Source: Gordonia sp. SL306 (GTDB lineage Bacteria; Actinomycetota; Actinomycetes; Mycobacteriales; Mycobacteriaceae). Taken from it: DNA of 64,000 nucleotides. The notes beneath the pieces are model-generated. The model was not told where the DNA came from, searched no databases, and was given only the letters and a program-made list of their open reading frames with translations. The stretch covers positions 992,001 through 1,056,000 of the forward strand of contig NZ_CP113063.1 in the NCBI RefSeq assembly GCF_026625785.1. Reading direction: 5' to 3'. Shown piece by piece: positions 54,014-62,216 of the stretch. The first letter of the stretch is position 1. Each line of letters starts with the position of its first letter. The position numbers and the translations under genes are program-made.

Positions 54014-54634
54014 ATGAACCCATCAGACGCGGTGCACCCACTCGTACGCACCGCGCACGCAGGTCGCCGACCGGTCACCTCGCGAGCCCAGATCAGTGCG
54101 GTCGCGATCGACCTCTTCACCGCCAGAGGCTTCGAGGAGACGAGCGTCGACGACGTCGCGGACGCGGTCGGCATCGCGCGCCGCACCCTGTTCCGCTACT
54201 ACCCGTCCAAGAACGCGATCGCCTGGGGCGATTTCGACGGACATCTCGCCGAGATGCGCGCCCTGTTGGCCGAGATCCCCGACGATCTGCCGATCGCCGA
54301 GGCCCTGGGGCGCGCACTCATCTCGTTCAACGAGGTGCCCGACACCGAACTCACCGCCCACCGCCGACGGATGTCGCTGCTACTGGGAGTGCCCGCGCTC
54401 CAAGCACACTCGATGCTCATGTACGCGGAGTGGCGTCAGGTGATCGCCGACTTCTGCGCGCACCGCCTCGACCTGGGCGAGCACGACCATCTCCCCCAGA
54501 CGATCGCCTGGATGTGCCTGGGCACCGCACTCGCCGCCTACGAGCAGTGGCTCGCCCACCCCGGCTCCGACCTCGAAGCCCTGATCGTCGCCGGTACACG
54601 TACTCTGTCGCAAGGAGTCGGCGCGCTGTCGTGA
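54014..54634 (+). CDS. mftR: MftR, TetR-family mycofactocin regulator
   Basis: 206 residues. The helix-turn-helix reads SAVAIDLFTARGFEETSVDD and VGIARRTLFRYYPSKNAIAW, the MftR pattern; the ligand domain follows. In mycobacteria MftR represses mft genes and is relieved by long-chain acyl-CoAs. ATG at 54014 has AGGTG six bases upstream; a GTG two codons before is the alternative. It is divergent from mftA. Confidence 0.92.
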   Translation: MNPSDAVHPLVRTAHAGRRPVTSRAQISAVAIDLFTARGFEETSVDDVADAVGIARRTLFRYYPSKNAIAWGDFDGHLAEMRALLAEIPDDLPIAEALGRALISFNEVPDTELTAHRRRMSLLLGVPALQAHSMLMYAEWRQVIADFCAHRLDLGEHDHLPQTIAWMCLGTALAAYEQWLAHPGSDLEALIVAGTRTLSQGVGALS

Positions 54635-54660
54635 TCGGCTCCCCATGCGATACGCTGGAC

Positions 54661-54674
54661 TAGAACGTGTTCTA
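54661..54674. promoter_or_regulatory. KstR-type operator upstream of kshB
   Basis: TAGAACGTGTTCTA is a perfect palindrome matching TnnAACnnGTTnnA, inside ACTAGAACGTGTTCTACT, almost identical to published KstR sites. It lies 70 bases before the kshB start, as expected for a repressor of this steroid gene. Confidence 0.85.
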
Positions 54675-54743
54675 CTTTTGTTCCGGAACGGCGATGCCGG
54701 ACGCCCGTCCGGACATGCCGGCCAGACATGGAGAGGTGGCGAG

Positions 54744-55799
54744 ATGACCGAGTTGACACCGCATGGCTCGCGCAGTGTGATCCTCACGGTCGCCGAGGTC
54801 ATCGACGAGACCGCGGACGCCCGATCAGTCGTCTTCGAGCTCCCGGACACCCTCACCGAGTCCTTCACGGACTACAAGCCCGGCCAGTTCCTGACGCTGC
54901 GGATTCCGAGCGATCAGACCGGGTCGGTTGCGCGTTGCTATTCGCTCGCGTCCGCGCCCGGCACCGACAAGCTGCCGAAGGTCACCGTCAAACGTACGGT
55001 CGACGGTTACGGATCCAATTGGGTCTGCGACAACCTCACCGCCGGCGCCCAGATCGAGGTGCTGCCGCCCTCCGGTGTCTTCACCCCCAAGGAACTCGAC
55101 ACCGAGTTGCTGCTCATCGCGGCGGGCAGCGGTGTCACCCCGGTGATGTCCATCCTGAAATCGGCCCTGCACGGCGGCTCCGCCCGGGTCACCTTCTTCT
55201 ACGCCAACCGCGGCGTCGACGACGTGATCTTCGCCGATGAGTTGCGCGAACTACAGCACGCGCACGCCGATCGACTCACGGTGATCCACTGGCTCGAGTC
55301 CCTCCAGGGGCTGCCGAGCCATGAAGTGCTGACCACCACCTTCCGGCCGTACTCCGGGCACGCCGCCTACATGTGCGGTCCCGGTCCGTTCATGGACGCG
55401 GTCCACAAAGGCCTTGCGGGCGCCGGATTTCCGCATCACAACGTGCACACCGAGGTATACAACTCGCTGTCCGGGGACCCGTTTGCCGACGTGGAACTCG
55501 ACGAGGTCAGCGAGGCCGAGGACGCCGAGGCCGCGACGGTCGAGGTGGAACTCGACGGCGAGACACACAGTCTGAGATGGCCGCGGAAACGGTCCCTGGT
55601 GGACATCATGCTGGCCGCGGGTCTCGACGCACCGTACTCCTGCCAAGAAGGCGAATGCGGTTCGTGCGCCTGCACCCTCAGCGAGGGTACGGTCGAGATG
55701 GAGAACACGGGGGCGCTCGATCCGGAGGACATCGCCGACGGTTACATCCTCGGATGCCAGGCGCACCCCACGTCGGACTCGCTCAAGATCGAGTTCTGA
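54744..55799 (+). CDS. kshB: KshB, reductase of 3-ketosteroid 9-alpha-hydroxylase
   Basis: 351 residues with FAD domain (PGQFLTLRIPSDQTGSVARCYSLAS near 46-70), NAD domain (LLIAAGSGVTPVMSIL near 130, YMCGPGPFMDAV near 210) and C-terminal plant-type 2Fe-2S ferredoxin with cysteines in CQEGECGSCACTL near 300 and GCQAHP near 340. It passes electrons from NADH to the oxygenase KshA, which opens the steroid B ring. It closely follows the mycobacterial KshB sequence (LHWLESLQGLP-type region VIHWLESLQGLPS). KshA is not in the window. A KstR-type box in the promoter supports the call. Confidence 0.93.
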   Translation: MTELTPHGSRSVILTVAEVIDETADARSVVFELPDTLTESFTDYKPGQFLTLRIPSDQTGSVARCYSLASAPGTDKLPKVTVKRTVDGYGSNWVCDNLTAGAQIEVLPPSGVFTPKELDTELLLIAAGSGVTPVMSILKSALHGGSARVTFFYANRGVDDVIFADELRELQHAHADRLTVIHWLESLQGLPSHEVLTTTFRPYSGHAAYMCGPGPFMDAVHKGLAGAGFPHHNVHTEVYNSLSGDPFADVELDEVSEAEDAEAATVEVELDGETHSLRWPRKRSLVDIMLAAGLDAPYSCQEGECGSCACTLSEGTVEMENTGALDPEDIADGYILGCQAHPTSDSLKIEF

Positions 55800-55835
55800 C
55801 CCGCCGCCGCGCGAACTCGACGAGAAGGACTGACG

Positions 55836-56213
55836 ATGAATCCCGAACGACTGGCACGTGGCCTCGGTGGCATGCTGTTGACCATCGGCACATTGCATTT
55901 CGTCGCACCGAAGCCGTTCGACGAGATCATCCCGAAAGAGATCCCCGCCGATCCGCGGACACTCACCTATGCATCAGGTGTCGCAGAGGTCGCCATCGGC
56001 GCCGGCCTGCTGGCACCGCGCACGCGACGCCCGGCTGCCGCACTGGCCGCCGCCCTCTTCGTCGCGGTCTACCCGGCGAACATCAACATGGTGCGACTGT
56101 GGAAGGACAAGCCTGCCGGGATGAAGGCCGTCGCGATCGGCCGGCTGCCGCTGCAGTTCCCGATGATCTGGGCCGCGGTCAAGGTGTTCCGCTCCACACC
56201 GCAGAGTCGCTGA
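55836..56213 (+). CDS. DoxX-family small membrane protein
   Basis: 125 residues with about four hydrophobic helices. It starts ARGLGGMLLTIGTLHFVAPKPF, then a SGVAEVAIGAGLL helix and ALFVAVYPANINM, the pattern of DoxX-like proteins. The family is linked to redox stress in some organisms; the role here is unknown. It follows kshB by 36 bases on the same strand and is probably co-transcribed from the KstR-controlled promoter. Confidence 0.85.
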   Translation: MNPERLARGLGGMLLTIGTLHFVAPKPFDEIIPKEIPADPRTLTYASGVAEVAIGAGLLAPRTRRPAAALAAALFVAVYPANINMVRLWKDKPAGMKAVAIGRLPLQFPMIWAAVKVFRSTPQSR

Positions 56214-56260
56214 TCCACAACCGCTTTCGGGCCTCGTCGAGGTTTCGATGGCGGAGTCGC

Positions 56261-56989
56261 TCAGCGTAGAGACCGCAGATGCGCCCGTTCAACGGGATCG
56301 AGGTGCTCGGTCGCGTAACTCAGTGCGGTACGGCCCATCTCGGCAGCATGAGCACCCAGGTAATCGGTCAGCACGGTGCGGTCCACGCGTTTCCCGAGTT
56401 CGCGCAACATCCATCCGGTCGCCTTCTGGATCAGGTCACGACGATCCTCGATGACAACCGGGATCACGGCGAGCGTGGCATCGGGAGACCCGCGCTTGAG
56501 GAATGCGAACGTCCCTACGATGCCTGCTCGTCGGCACCACAGGTCGTCGGCTTCCGCCAGTTCGACAAGCGGCTGGTGGTCGGCCCGCGCGACCAGCCAT
56601 TCGCCCAGGATCGGGTCGGCCGACGAGTCGATGAGATCCCAGTTGTCCACCCGCCCGTCGTGCAGGGCAGTCAGATAGAGCTCGACCCAGGCGATCTGCT
56701 CGGTGCCGGACGGAGCCCTCTCGTACTCGGCACGGAGCAGGAAGAGGGCGAGCAGGCGATGCTCGTGGATCGGCGAATCCAACAGCTCACGGATCACGCT
56801 CGGCTGCACTCCGCGAAATCTCTTGGCCACCTTGCGTAACGGCGGCACTGCGACACCGACGAACACATCGCCCTCGCCGTATTCGCCCGGCCCGGTCTTG
56901 AAGAAGCGCGCGGAACTCGCGGCCCGGACAGGATCCGCGAGGTCGGCGACCGCGGCCACGATCTCCGTTGCCGAGAACGCGGCGACCAT
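56261..56989 (-). CDS. AlkD-like DNA alkylation repair protein
   Basis: 242 residues, all-helical HEAT-like repeats. VAVPPLRKVAKRF near 48, the LLALFLLRAEYER helix and the active-site segment VDNWDLIDSSADPILGEWL near 114-132 (Trp and Asp as in AlkD) identify the family. AlkD-type glycosylases remove N3/N7-alkylated purines without base flipping. It converges with doxX and ends three bases from the ferredoxin-reductase gene in the same direction. Confidence 0.9.
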   Translation of the reverse strand: MVAAFSATEIVAAVADLADPVRAASSARFFKTGPGEYGEGDVFVGVAVPPLRKVAKRFRGVQPSVIRELLDSPIHEHRLLALFLLRAEYERAPSGTEQIAWVELYLTALHDGRVDNWDLIDSSADPILGEWLVARADHQPLVELAEADDLWCRRAGIVGTFAFLKRGSPDATLAVIPVVIEDRRDLIQKATGWMLRELGKRVDRTVLTDYLGAHAAEMGRTALSYATEHLDPVERAHLRSLR

Positions 56990-56991
56990 CG

Positions 56992-58206
56992 TCAGCCGAT
57001 GACGTCGGCGATCGGGGTCCGCGTCAGGAGCTTCGGGCGCGTCTTCATGACCGCGCCGACCTTGCCCGCACCGACCACGCCGGTCAGGATGCCGTCACGG
57101 CTGTAGTAGGCCAAGAACTTTCGGCCGTCGTCGTCCACCACGTGGACCTCGTCGGTCGACTCCGGGCGGCCGAGGACCTGGATCTTGAGATCGTACTGAT
57201 CGCTCCAGAAGTATGCGGGGGTGGCGGGGATCATCGCGTCCGTCTTCGCGATCCGGTGCGCGACGACACTCGCCTGCTCGACCGTGTGCGTCCAGTGCTC
57301 GACCCGCCGTGTGCCACCGTTCTCGGTGCGCCAGTTGGCCACATCGCCGAGGGCATAGACGTCGGGCGCAGACGTCACACCGTGTTCGTCACAGGCGATT
57401 CCGCCACCGACCTCACGGGGGGCGACCTCGATGCCCGAACCGTCGAGATAGTCGATGACGGGCGCCGATCCGATTCCGACCACCACGATGTCGGCGTCGA
57501 CCTCCGCGCCGTCGGACAGGCGCACCCCGCGGACCCGGAAGCCGTCCGACAGCACCTCGTCCACCCCGATGCCCGTGCGGACGTCGACGCCGTTGGCGAC
57601 ATGCAGCCGGGTGACCAGGTTGCCGATCTCGGCCCCCAGCGCCGCGACAAGAGGAGTCGGTGCCGGTTCGACCAGGGTCACCGTCAGGCCACGCTGGTTG
57701 AGACTCGCCGCGACCTCGCAGCCGATGAATCCGGCACCCACCACGACCGCCCGGGTCGCACCCTCGAGCTCACCGCGCAGGGTGAGAGCGTCATCGATGC
57801 TGCGCAAGACGTGCACACCCGGCACGTCGTCGGCACCGGGCAGCGACCGGGGCCGCAGCCCGGTGGCGAGGACCAGGGTCTCGTACGCCACGATCTCGCT
57901 GCTCGCGGGATCGTCGAAACGCTCGACGGTGACCGTGTGATCGTCCGGGGAGATGGCACTCACCCGCTCCCCGACCCGCAGGTCGATCGACGAATCGCCG
58001 AAGAACTCGGCAGGCTTCAGGTCGACGCGGTCATCCTTGCCGAGCAGCACCGACTTCGACAGCGGCGGGCGATCGTAGGGCGGATGGGGCTCGGCCCCGA
58101 TCAGCGTGATGGTTCCGGCATAGTTGTTGGCGCGCAGGCTCTCAGCGACGCGGATCCCGCCCAGACCCGCTCCCACCACCACCACACCCGCGGTTGACCC
58201 ACTCAT
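56992..58206 (-). CDS. NAD(P)H-dependent ferredoxin/rubredoxin reductase (FAD)
   Basis: 404 residues of the CamA/ThcD/RubB type. The first FAD motif is VVVVGAGLGGIRVAESL near 8, PPYDRPPLSKSVLL near 42, the NAD motif VVVGAGFIGCEVAASL near 148, and VYALGDVANW near 275 closes the FAD site. These enzymes reduce the ferredoxins or rubredoxins that feed P450s and hydroxylases. The CYP136-type gene 5 kb upstream is a possible client. ATG start after a 130-base gap from the Mce-associated genes. Confidence 0.92.
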   Translation of the reverse strand: MSGSTAGVVVVGAGLGGIRVAESLRANNYAGTITLIGAEPHPPYDRPPLSKSVLLGKDDRVDLKPAEFFGDSSIDLRVGERVSAISPDDHTVTVERFDDPASSEIVAYETLVLATGLRPRSLPGADDVPGVHVLRSIDDALTLRGELEGATRAVVVGAGFIGCEVAASLNQRGLTVTLVEPAPTPLVAALGAEIGNLVTRLHVANGVDVRTGIGVDEVLSDGFRVRGVRLSDGAEVDADIVVVGIGSAPVIDYLDGSGIEVAPREVGGGIACDEHGVTSAPDVYALGDVANWRTENGGTRRVEHWTHTVEQASVVAHRIAKTDAMIPATPAYFWSDQYDLKIQVLGRPESTDEVHVVDDDGRKFLAYYSRDGILTGVVGAGKVGAVMKTRPKLLTRTPIADVIG

Positions 58207-58339
58207 CTGCGTCCTCCCGTGACGTATTCAGATCCGCGCCCACGAGGTGCGACCCGGCGCCGCGACGTCGACGCGTTCCGCGTCGCCTGCGGTCGCCGGC
58301 CACCGTGAGCCGGCCGGAGATGCGCTTGATTGCACCCCC

Positions 58340-58879
58340 TCATCGGGTGACATCGCCGACCATCTCGAGGTCGGCGAGCCGCCAGTTGCCCCCGACATTA
58401 CGCATAGTGGCCCACCGAGCGGTAGAGGTGCGTTCTCCCCCGGCGCCGGCGGATGGGGTCACGCCGGGAAACCTCACGGACTGATCGGTGAACACCATCA
58501 TCTGGGCCTGGTCTGCGGCGTACGCGTTCACCCCGACGCCGACCACTCGCACCGTCATGCTCGCTCCGCCCGTCACGGCCCCGGGCAACACCACGTCGGG
58601 CCCTTCACTGCGGTACTGGAGGAGCAACGAACCCGTCAGATGCGTGGCCACCGCCGCGCGATCGGACGGCGTGGCACCGGGCCCGAAGGTCATGAGCGCC
58701 GTGACCGCTTGGCTCGTCGCGGCCTGCACGGCGTCGCGCTGGTCCTCGTCGGGAACCGGGCGCGCGCGGTGGGCACCCACGAATCCGGCGATCGCGACGA
58801 TCGTCGCGACGAGCAGAATCGCCACCGCCGTACCGAACCAGCGCCGTCCACGACGGGTGAGCTGCAACCCGCCGGTCAT
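58340..58879 (-). CDS. Mce-associated membrane protein, fourth gene of a run
   Basis: 179 residues: a short basic N-terminus, one membrane helix (TAVAILLVATIVAIAGFVGA) near residue 20-40, and an extracellular-type domain of about 130 residues ending with a WRLADLEMVG strand. This is the layout of Mce-associated (Mam/Omam) proteins that stabilise Mce lipid importers. The start overlaps the previous gene (ATGA). It is the last of four such genes. Confidence 0.8.
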   Translation of the reverse strand: MTGGLQLTRRGRRWFGTAVAILLVATIVAIAGFVGAHRARPVPDEDQRDAVQAATSQAVTALMTFGPGATPSDRAAVATHLTGSLLLQYRSEGPDVVLPGAVTGGASMTVRVVGVGVNAYAADQAQMMVFTDQSVRFPGVTPSAGAGGERTSTARWATMRNVGGNWRLADLEMVGDVTR

Positions 58880-59493
58880 GTCAGCCCCGCCCGACTCATC
58901 AGCCACCCGGCGGCTGTTCGCGTCATCGTCACCTCGACGGTCACACGACGGTCGTCGTAGTCCCCACCGACCAGAGTCGGATCGGTGGCCTCCGCGACCA
59001 CGAGAACACGTGCCTGCGCACCGACGTCGTCGGAGGGCGGATCCGTGATCAGACCGGCGGACAAGACCTGCCCGGTACTCGGCTGGTCCTGGCGACCGAT
59101 CTCGGCGACGAGGGCGTCGCGCGACGTCACGAGTCGGTCGTGCTGAGCCCCGGTGGTCACCGCAAGCACCCGATCGATGTACCCGGCGGGGTCCTGGGGG
59201 TTCGCGGTCAGCAAGGTGGTCACCGCCGAATGTGATCCATCGAGTGCCGCCGTCGCGGCATCGGCGCGTTGGGCCGCAAATCGGTTGTGCACCGCGACGC
59301 CCACGATCACCGCGACCAGGACCACCGCGACGGCCACGGCGACCGCAGCCCCGATCATCAGGCGTCGCGACCTGCGACGGGCCCGATCGCGCAGCGGTCC
59401 CGCCGCCGCGACACGCGCCAGACGCGTGGTCCGGGTCGCCTCGACAACCCGTTGCCGCGCCTGTTCCAGGCGCCCCTCGACGACCTCACTCAC
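58876..59493 (-). CDS. Mce-associated membrane protein, third gene of a run
   Basis: 205 residues. A charged, Arg-rich N-terminal ~45 residues (cytoplasmic), one membrane helix (AVAVAVAVVLVAVIVGVAV) and a periplasmic-type domain with the family-style ending TVEVTMTRTAAGWLMSR. The start is GTG overlapping the preceding stop (GTGA). Function is inferred from layout; there is no enzyme motif. Confidence 0.8.
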   Translation of the reverse strand: MSEVVEGRLEQARQRVVEATRTTRLARVAAAGPLRDRARRRSRRLMIGAAVAVAVAVVLVAVIVGVAVHNRFAAQRADAATAALDGSHSAVTTLLTANPQDPAGYIDRVLAVTTGAQHDRLVTSRDALVAEIGRQDQPSTGQVLSAGLITDPPSDDVGAQARVLVVAEATDPTLVGGDYDDRRVTVEVTMTRTAAGWLMSRAGLT

Positions 59494-60017
59494 GAGATCA
59501 CCTCGACACGAGTCAGCAGCCAGTGGTCGGCGTTCTTGTCGAATCTCGCTGTGACCGAGGCCTTCTCGGTGATCGGCACACCTCCGGGCGCGGCGGGCGT
59601 CGTCACGATCTTCGCGCGGATCACCACGTCCCCGGTGTCGGGTCCCGCGTCGACGATGCCGACGGCCTCCGGCGTCCACACGACGCTGCGTGCACCATCA
59701 GCCGGCGGGCGGGCGAGTTCCGATGCATAACGGGCGGCGAACTCGCCGCCGACCAGTCCTCGGGCCCGAATCCGATCGGCCCGCCACGTCGCGCTGTCGA
59801 CCGAGAAGACCTGCGCCACCACCTTGCCGGCGTCCTTGCGCAGTTCATCGCGGCTGCGCTCGGTGGCGGAGTCGGTGACCGAGATCCGCCACTGCCATGC
59901 CAGCACCGCGAGCAGGACGACGAGCACCGCCACGATCGCGCAGCCGATGACGACCGCCAATCGCCTCGAGACGATCCGGGAATTGCCGCCCCAAGCGCCG
60001 GCACGGGTATCGGTCAT
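59490..60017 (-). CDS. Mce-associated membrane protein, second gene of a run
   Basis: 175 residues with one membrane helix (VVIGCAIVAVLVVLLAVLAW) near 22-41 and an outer domain showing SATWRADRIRARGLVGGEF and TARFDKNADHWLLTRVEVI, the SnoaL-like fold of this family. It overlaps both neighbours by four bases. No signal peptidase site is obvious. Confidence 0.8.
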   Translation of the reverse strand: MTDTRAGAWGGNSRIVSRRLAVVIGCAIVAVLVVLLAVLAWQWRISVTDSATERSRDELRKDAGKVVAQVFSVDSATWRADRIRARGLVGGEFAARYASELARPPADGARSVVWTPEAVGIVDAGPDTGDVVIRAKIVTTPAAPGGVPITEKASVTARFDKNADHWLLTRVEVIS

Positions 60018-60592
60018 GGGATGTACTGCACCGCCGAGAGTTTCAGCTGACCGTCGTCGGGCGAAACCAGCACCCGTAGCCGGAACTGCCGGATCGCGGC
60101 GGCGCGTCCCGCGACCGCGTCACCGGAGAACTCGACCGTCGCAGCAACCAGGACTGCGGCTTCGTCTCCGGACCGGCCGGAGACCCCGGCGCCATCCACC
60201 GTTCCTCGCGCCACCGTCCCCTGGCTCTGGATGAATCGGCTGTAACCGTCGGCGGATTGCGCGAACTCGTCGTAGAATGCGCCGGCCGCACCGTCGAGGA
60301 TGCGCCGCGCCTGGTCGAGCCGTCGATGATCGGGACTGAGCAGGAGGGACACCCTCGCCACCGCCGCCCGCTGGAAGTCGCTGTCGGTGTAGGCGTGCTC
60401 CGCGCGTACCCACAACGTCCCTCCGACGACTGCCGCGACCACGGCGACGACGGTCAGGACCGCCACCAGCCACCGGATGCGAGACGGGCGCCGCTCACCG
60501 GCCTCGATCTCCGCCGTCCGCAGTTCGTCGACCGCGCTGCGCAACTCGGCACGCGCGGTCCGCTCGTCGTCGAGCAGACGGTCGCCGGCCAT
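60014..60592 (-). CDS. Mce-associated membrane protein, first gene of a run
   Basis: 192 residues. A ~40-residue acidic/basic cytoplasmic part (ELRSAVDELRTAEIEAGER), a membrane helix (LVAVLTVVAVVAAVVGGTLW) and an outer domain. It opens the four-gene operon, 102 bases after the SDR gene. No Mce or YrbE gene is visible within 20 kb on either side in the window, so the run is either an orphan set or serves a remote Mce system. Confidence 0.8.
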   Translation of the reverse strand: MAGDRLLDDERTARAELRSAVDELRTAEIEAGERRPSRIRWLVAVLTVVAVVAAVVGGTLWVRAEHAYTDSDFQRAAVARVSLLLSPDHRRLDQARRILDGAAGAFYDEFAQSADGYSRFIQSQGTVARGTVDGAGVSGRSGDEAAVLVAATVEFSGDAVAGRAAAIRQFRLRVLVSPDDGQLKLSAVQYIP

Positions 60593-60694
60593 GCGTCGTT
60601 CCTCTCACCGATGGCGCCGACGCCATCGTCGGGCCGATTCCACCCTAACCGTGACGCCGGACACAGCCGCAGGGGCGTCGTCCGCTCGGACGCC

Positions 60695-61564
60695 CTACCG
60701 CCCGTCGGCGCCGATTCGCTGCGAGTATGCTGCGCGCTGATCGTGGTCGTAGTCCAAGAACATGCTGTCCAGCTTGGTCATTCGGCGCGACATCCGCTTC
60801 ATGCGCTGCGGGATCGTCGCGTTGGCATGCACCCAGCCCATGGACCGAGGGGCCGTCACGCGAACCCGCGGCCGGGCGATGATCGACACGACCTCTGCAG
60901 CGACGTCCTCGGGATCGACCGGCCGGACGAGCGAATTGGTCCGGAGCCCCGAGATCAGACCGGTTCTGGTGAAGGTCGGCAGCACCGTACTGATCCGCAC
61001 GCCGGTGGATTCCAACTCCGCATCGAGGGCCTCGGAGAACTCGATGACGGCGGCTTTCGCGCCGTTGTAGATGGTCAGTCCGGGAGTGGGCAGACGTCCG
61101 GCGACCGATGCGATGTTGACGACCTGGCCGCGCCCCCGCGTCACCATCCGACGGGCCGCGAGCTGGGTTCCGGTGATCACCCCGATGACATCGATGTCGA
61201 AGGTTCGCCGGATCAGGGCCTCGTCGTAGGAGAGGAAATGCCCGACCGGCATGATCCCGGCGTTGTTGATCAGTACATCGATCGGGCCGAGGGAATCCTC
61301 GACGCCGGTGAGGAAATCGTCGAAGGACTTGCGGTCGGTGACGTCGACGGAGAATCCCTCGACTCCGAGGTCGGCGGCCGCCTTGCCGACCGCCTCCTCG
61401 TCGACATCGCCGAGGGCGACGACGGCGCCCGCGTCGAACAGCTGTGTGGCCGTCTCGAATCCGATGCCGCGCGCACCGCCGGTGATGGCGATGATCTTGC
61501 CACGCAGAGCGGATCGGATCTCGTCATGATCGGGGTTACGGCTGAGTCGGTCGCGGAGGGACAT
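60695..61564 (-). CDS. Short-chain dehydrogenase, Rv3057c-like
   Basis: 289 residues, classical SDR. The cofactor motif is TGGARGIGFETA near 29, NNAGIMP near 104, and the catalytic Ser/Tyr/Lys are in IASVAGR and YNGAK near 150-170. The extended C-terminus (QRMKRMSRRMTKLDSMF) and its place beside a TetR gene and a CYP136-type P450 match M. tuberculosis Rv3057c. The substrate is unknown, probably a lipid alcohol. ATG at 61564 is preferred over a GTG one codon earlier. Confidence 0.88.
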   Translation of the reverse strand: MSLRDRLSRNPDHDEIRSALRGKIIAITGGARGIGFETATQLFDAGAVVALGDVDEEAVGKAAADLGVEGFSVDVTDRKSFDDFLTGVEDSLGPIDVLINNAGIMPVGHFLSYDEALIRRTFDIDVIGVITGTQLAARRMVTRGRGQVVNIASVAGRLPTPGLTIYNGAKAAVIEFSEALDAELESTGVRISTVLPTFTRTGLISGLRTNSLVRPVDPEDVAAEVVSIIARPRVRVTAPRSMGWVHANATIPQRMKRMSRRMTKLDSMFLDYDHDQRAAYSQRIGADGR

Positions 61565-61616
61565 CACTGATCCTTTGGTGCTGAACGGAATTGAGGAGAC
61601 GGGAAACCCGGTGCGG

Positions 61617-62216
61617 TCACCAGATCATCGGGGCCAGATACTTGGCGGCGAGTGCCCGGACCGCTTCGGGTTGCGTCCGGCTCTCGTCGGAGGTGGGGAC
61701 CTCGAGATAGGAGATGACCAACCGGACGTGGAGCTCCACCGCCTGCAGCAGATCGTCCGCGGGCATCGTGGCGCCTGCCTCCCGTAGCGTGGCAGCGACC
61801 CGATCGGTCACCATGTCGATGAACAGGGCGGTCACCGACGCGGTGATGCCCTTCATCTCCGAGTCGGTGAGCACCAGGCGGCGCATCAGCGGATCCTCGG
61901 ACACCATCAGCGCGCCCTCGGCGAAGGCCTCGACCACCGCATCGGCGGGTCCGAGCCCGACGACTGCCTGTTCGAGACGGCGCATGCCACGTTCGTAGAG
62001 ATCGTTGGCCACCGCCAGCAGCAGCGCCTCCTTGTTGGGGAAGCGGCGGTAGAGCGTGCTCCGGCTGACGCCCGCCTGCGCGGCGACCTCATCCATGTTT
62101 GCGCGCCGGACCCCGACCGAGGTGAACTCGGCCCCGGCCGCCGAGAGGATCGCCTGTTCCTGATCCTCCGGTGACGAGGTGTTGCGCGTCTTACGCGGCG
62201 CCCGTGTCGTCGTCAT
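61617..62216 (-). CDS. TetR-family regulator, Rv3058c-like
   Basis: 199 residues. The helix-turn-helix is AILSAAGAEFTSVGVRRANM then VAAQAGVSRSTLYRRFPNKEALL, and the ligand domain ends VRLVISYLEVPTSDE. Its ATG overlaps the P450 stop (ATGA), so it is co-transcribed with the enzyme it probably controls. The ligand is unknown, likely a sterol or acyl compound. Confidence 0.88.
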   Translation of the reverse strand: MTTTRAPRKTRNTSSPEDQEQAILSAAGAEFTSVGVRRANMDEVAAQAGVSRSTLYRRFPNKEALLLAVANDLYERGMRRLEQAVVGLGPADAVVEAFAEGALMVSEDPLMRRLVLTDSEMKGITASVTALFIDMVTDRVAATLREAGATMPADDLLQAVELHVRLVISYLEVPTSDESRTQPEAVRALAAKYLAPMIW

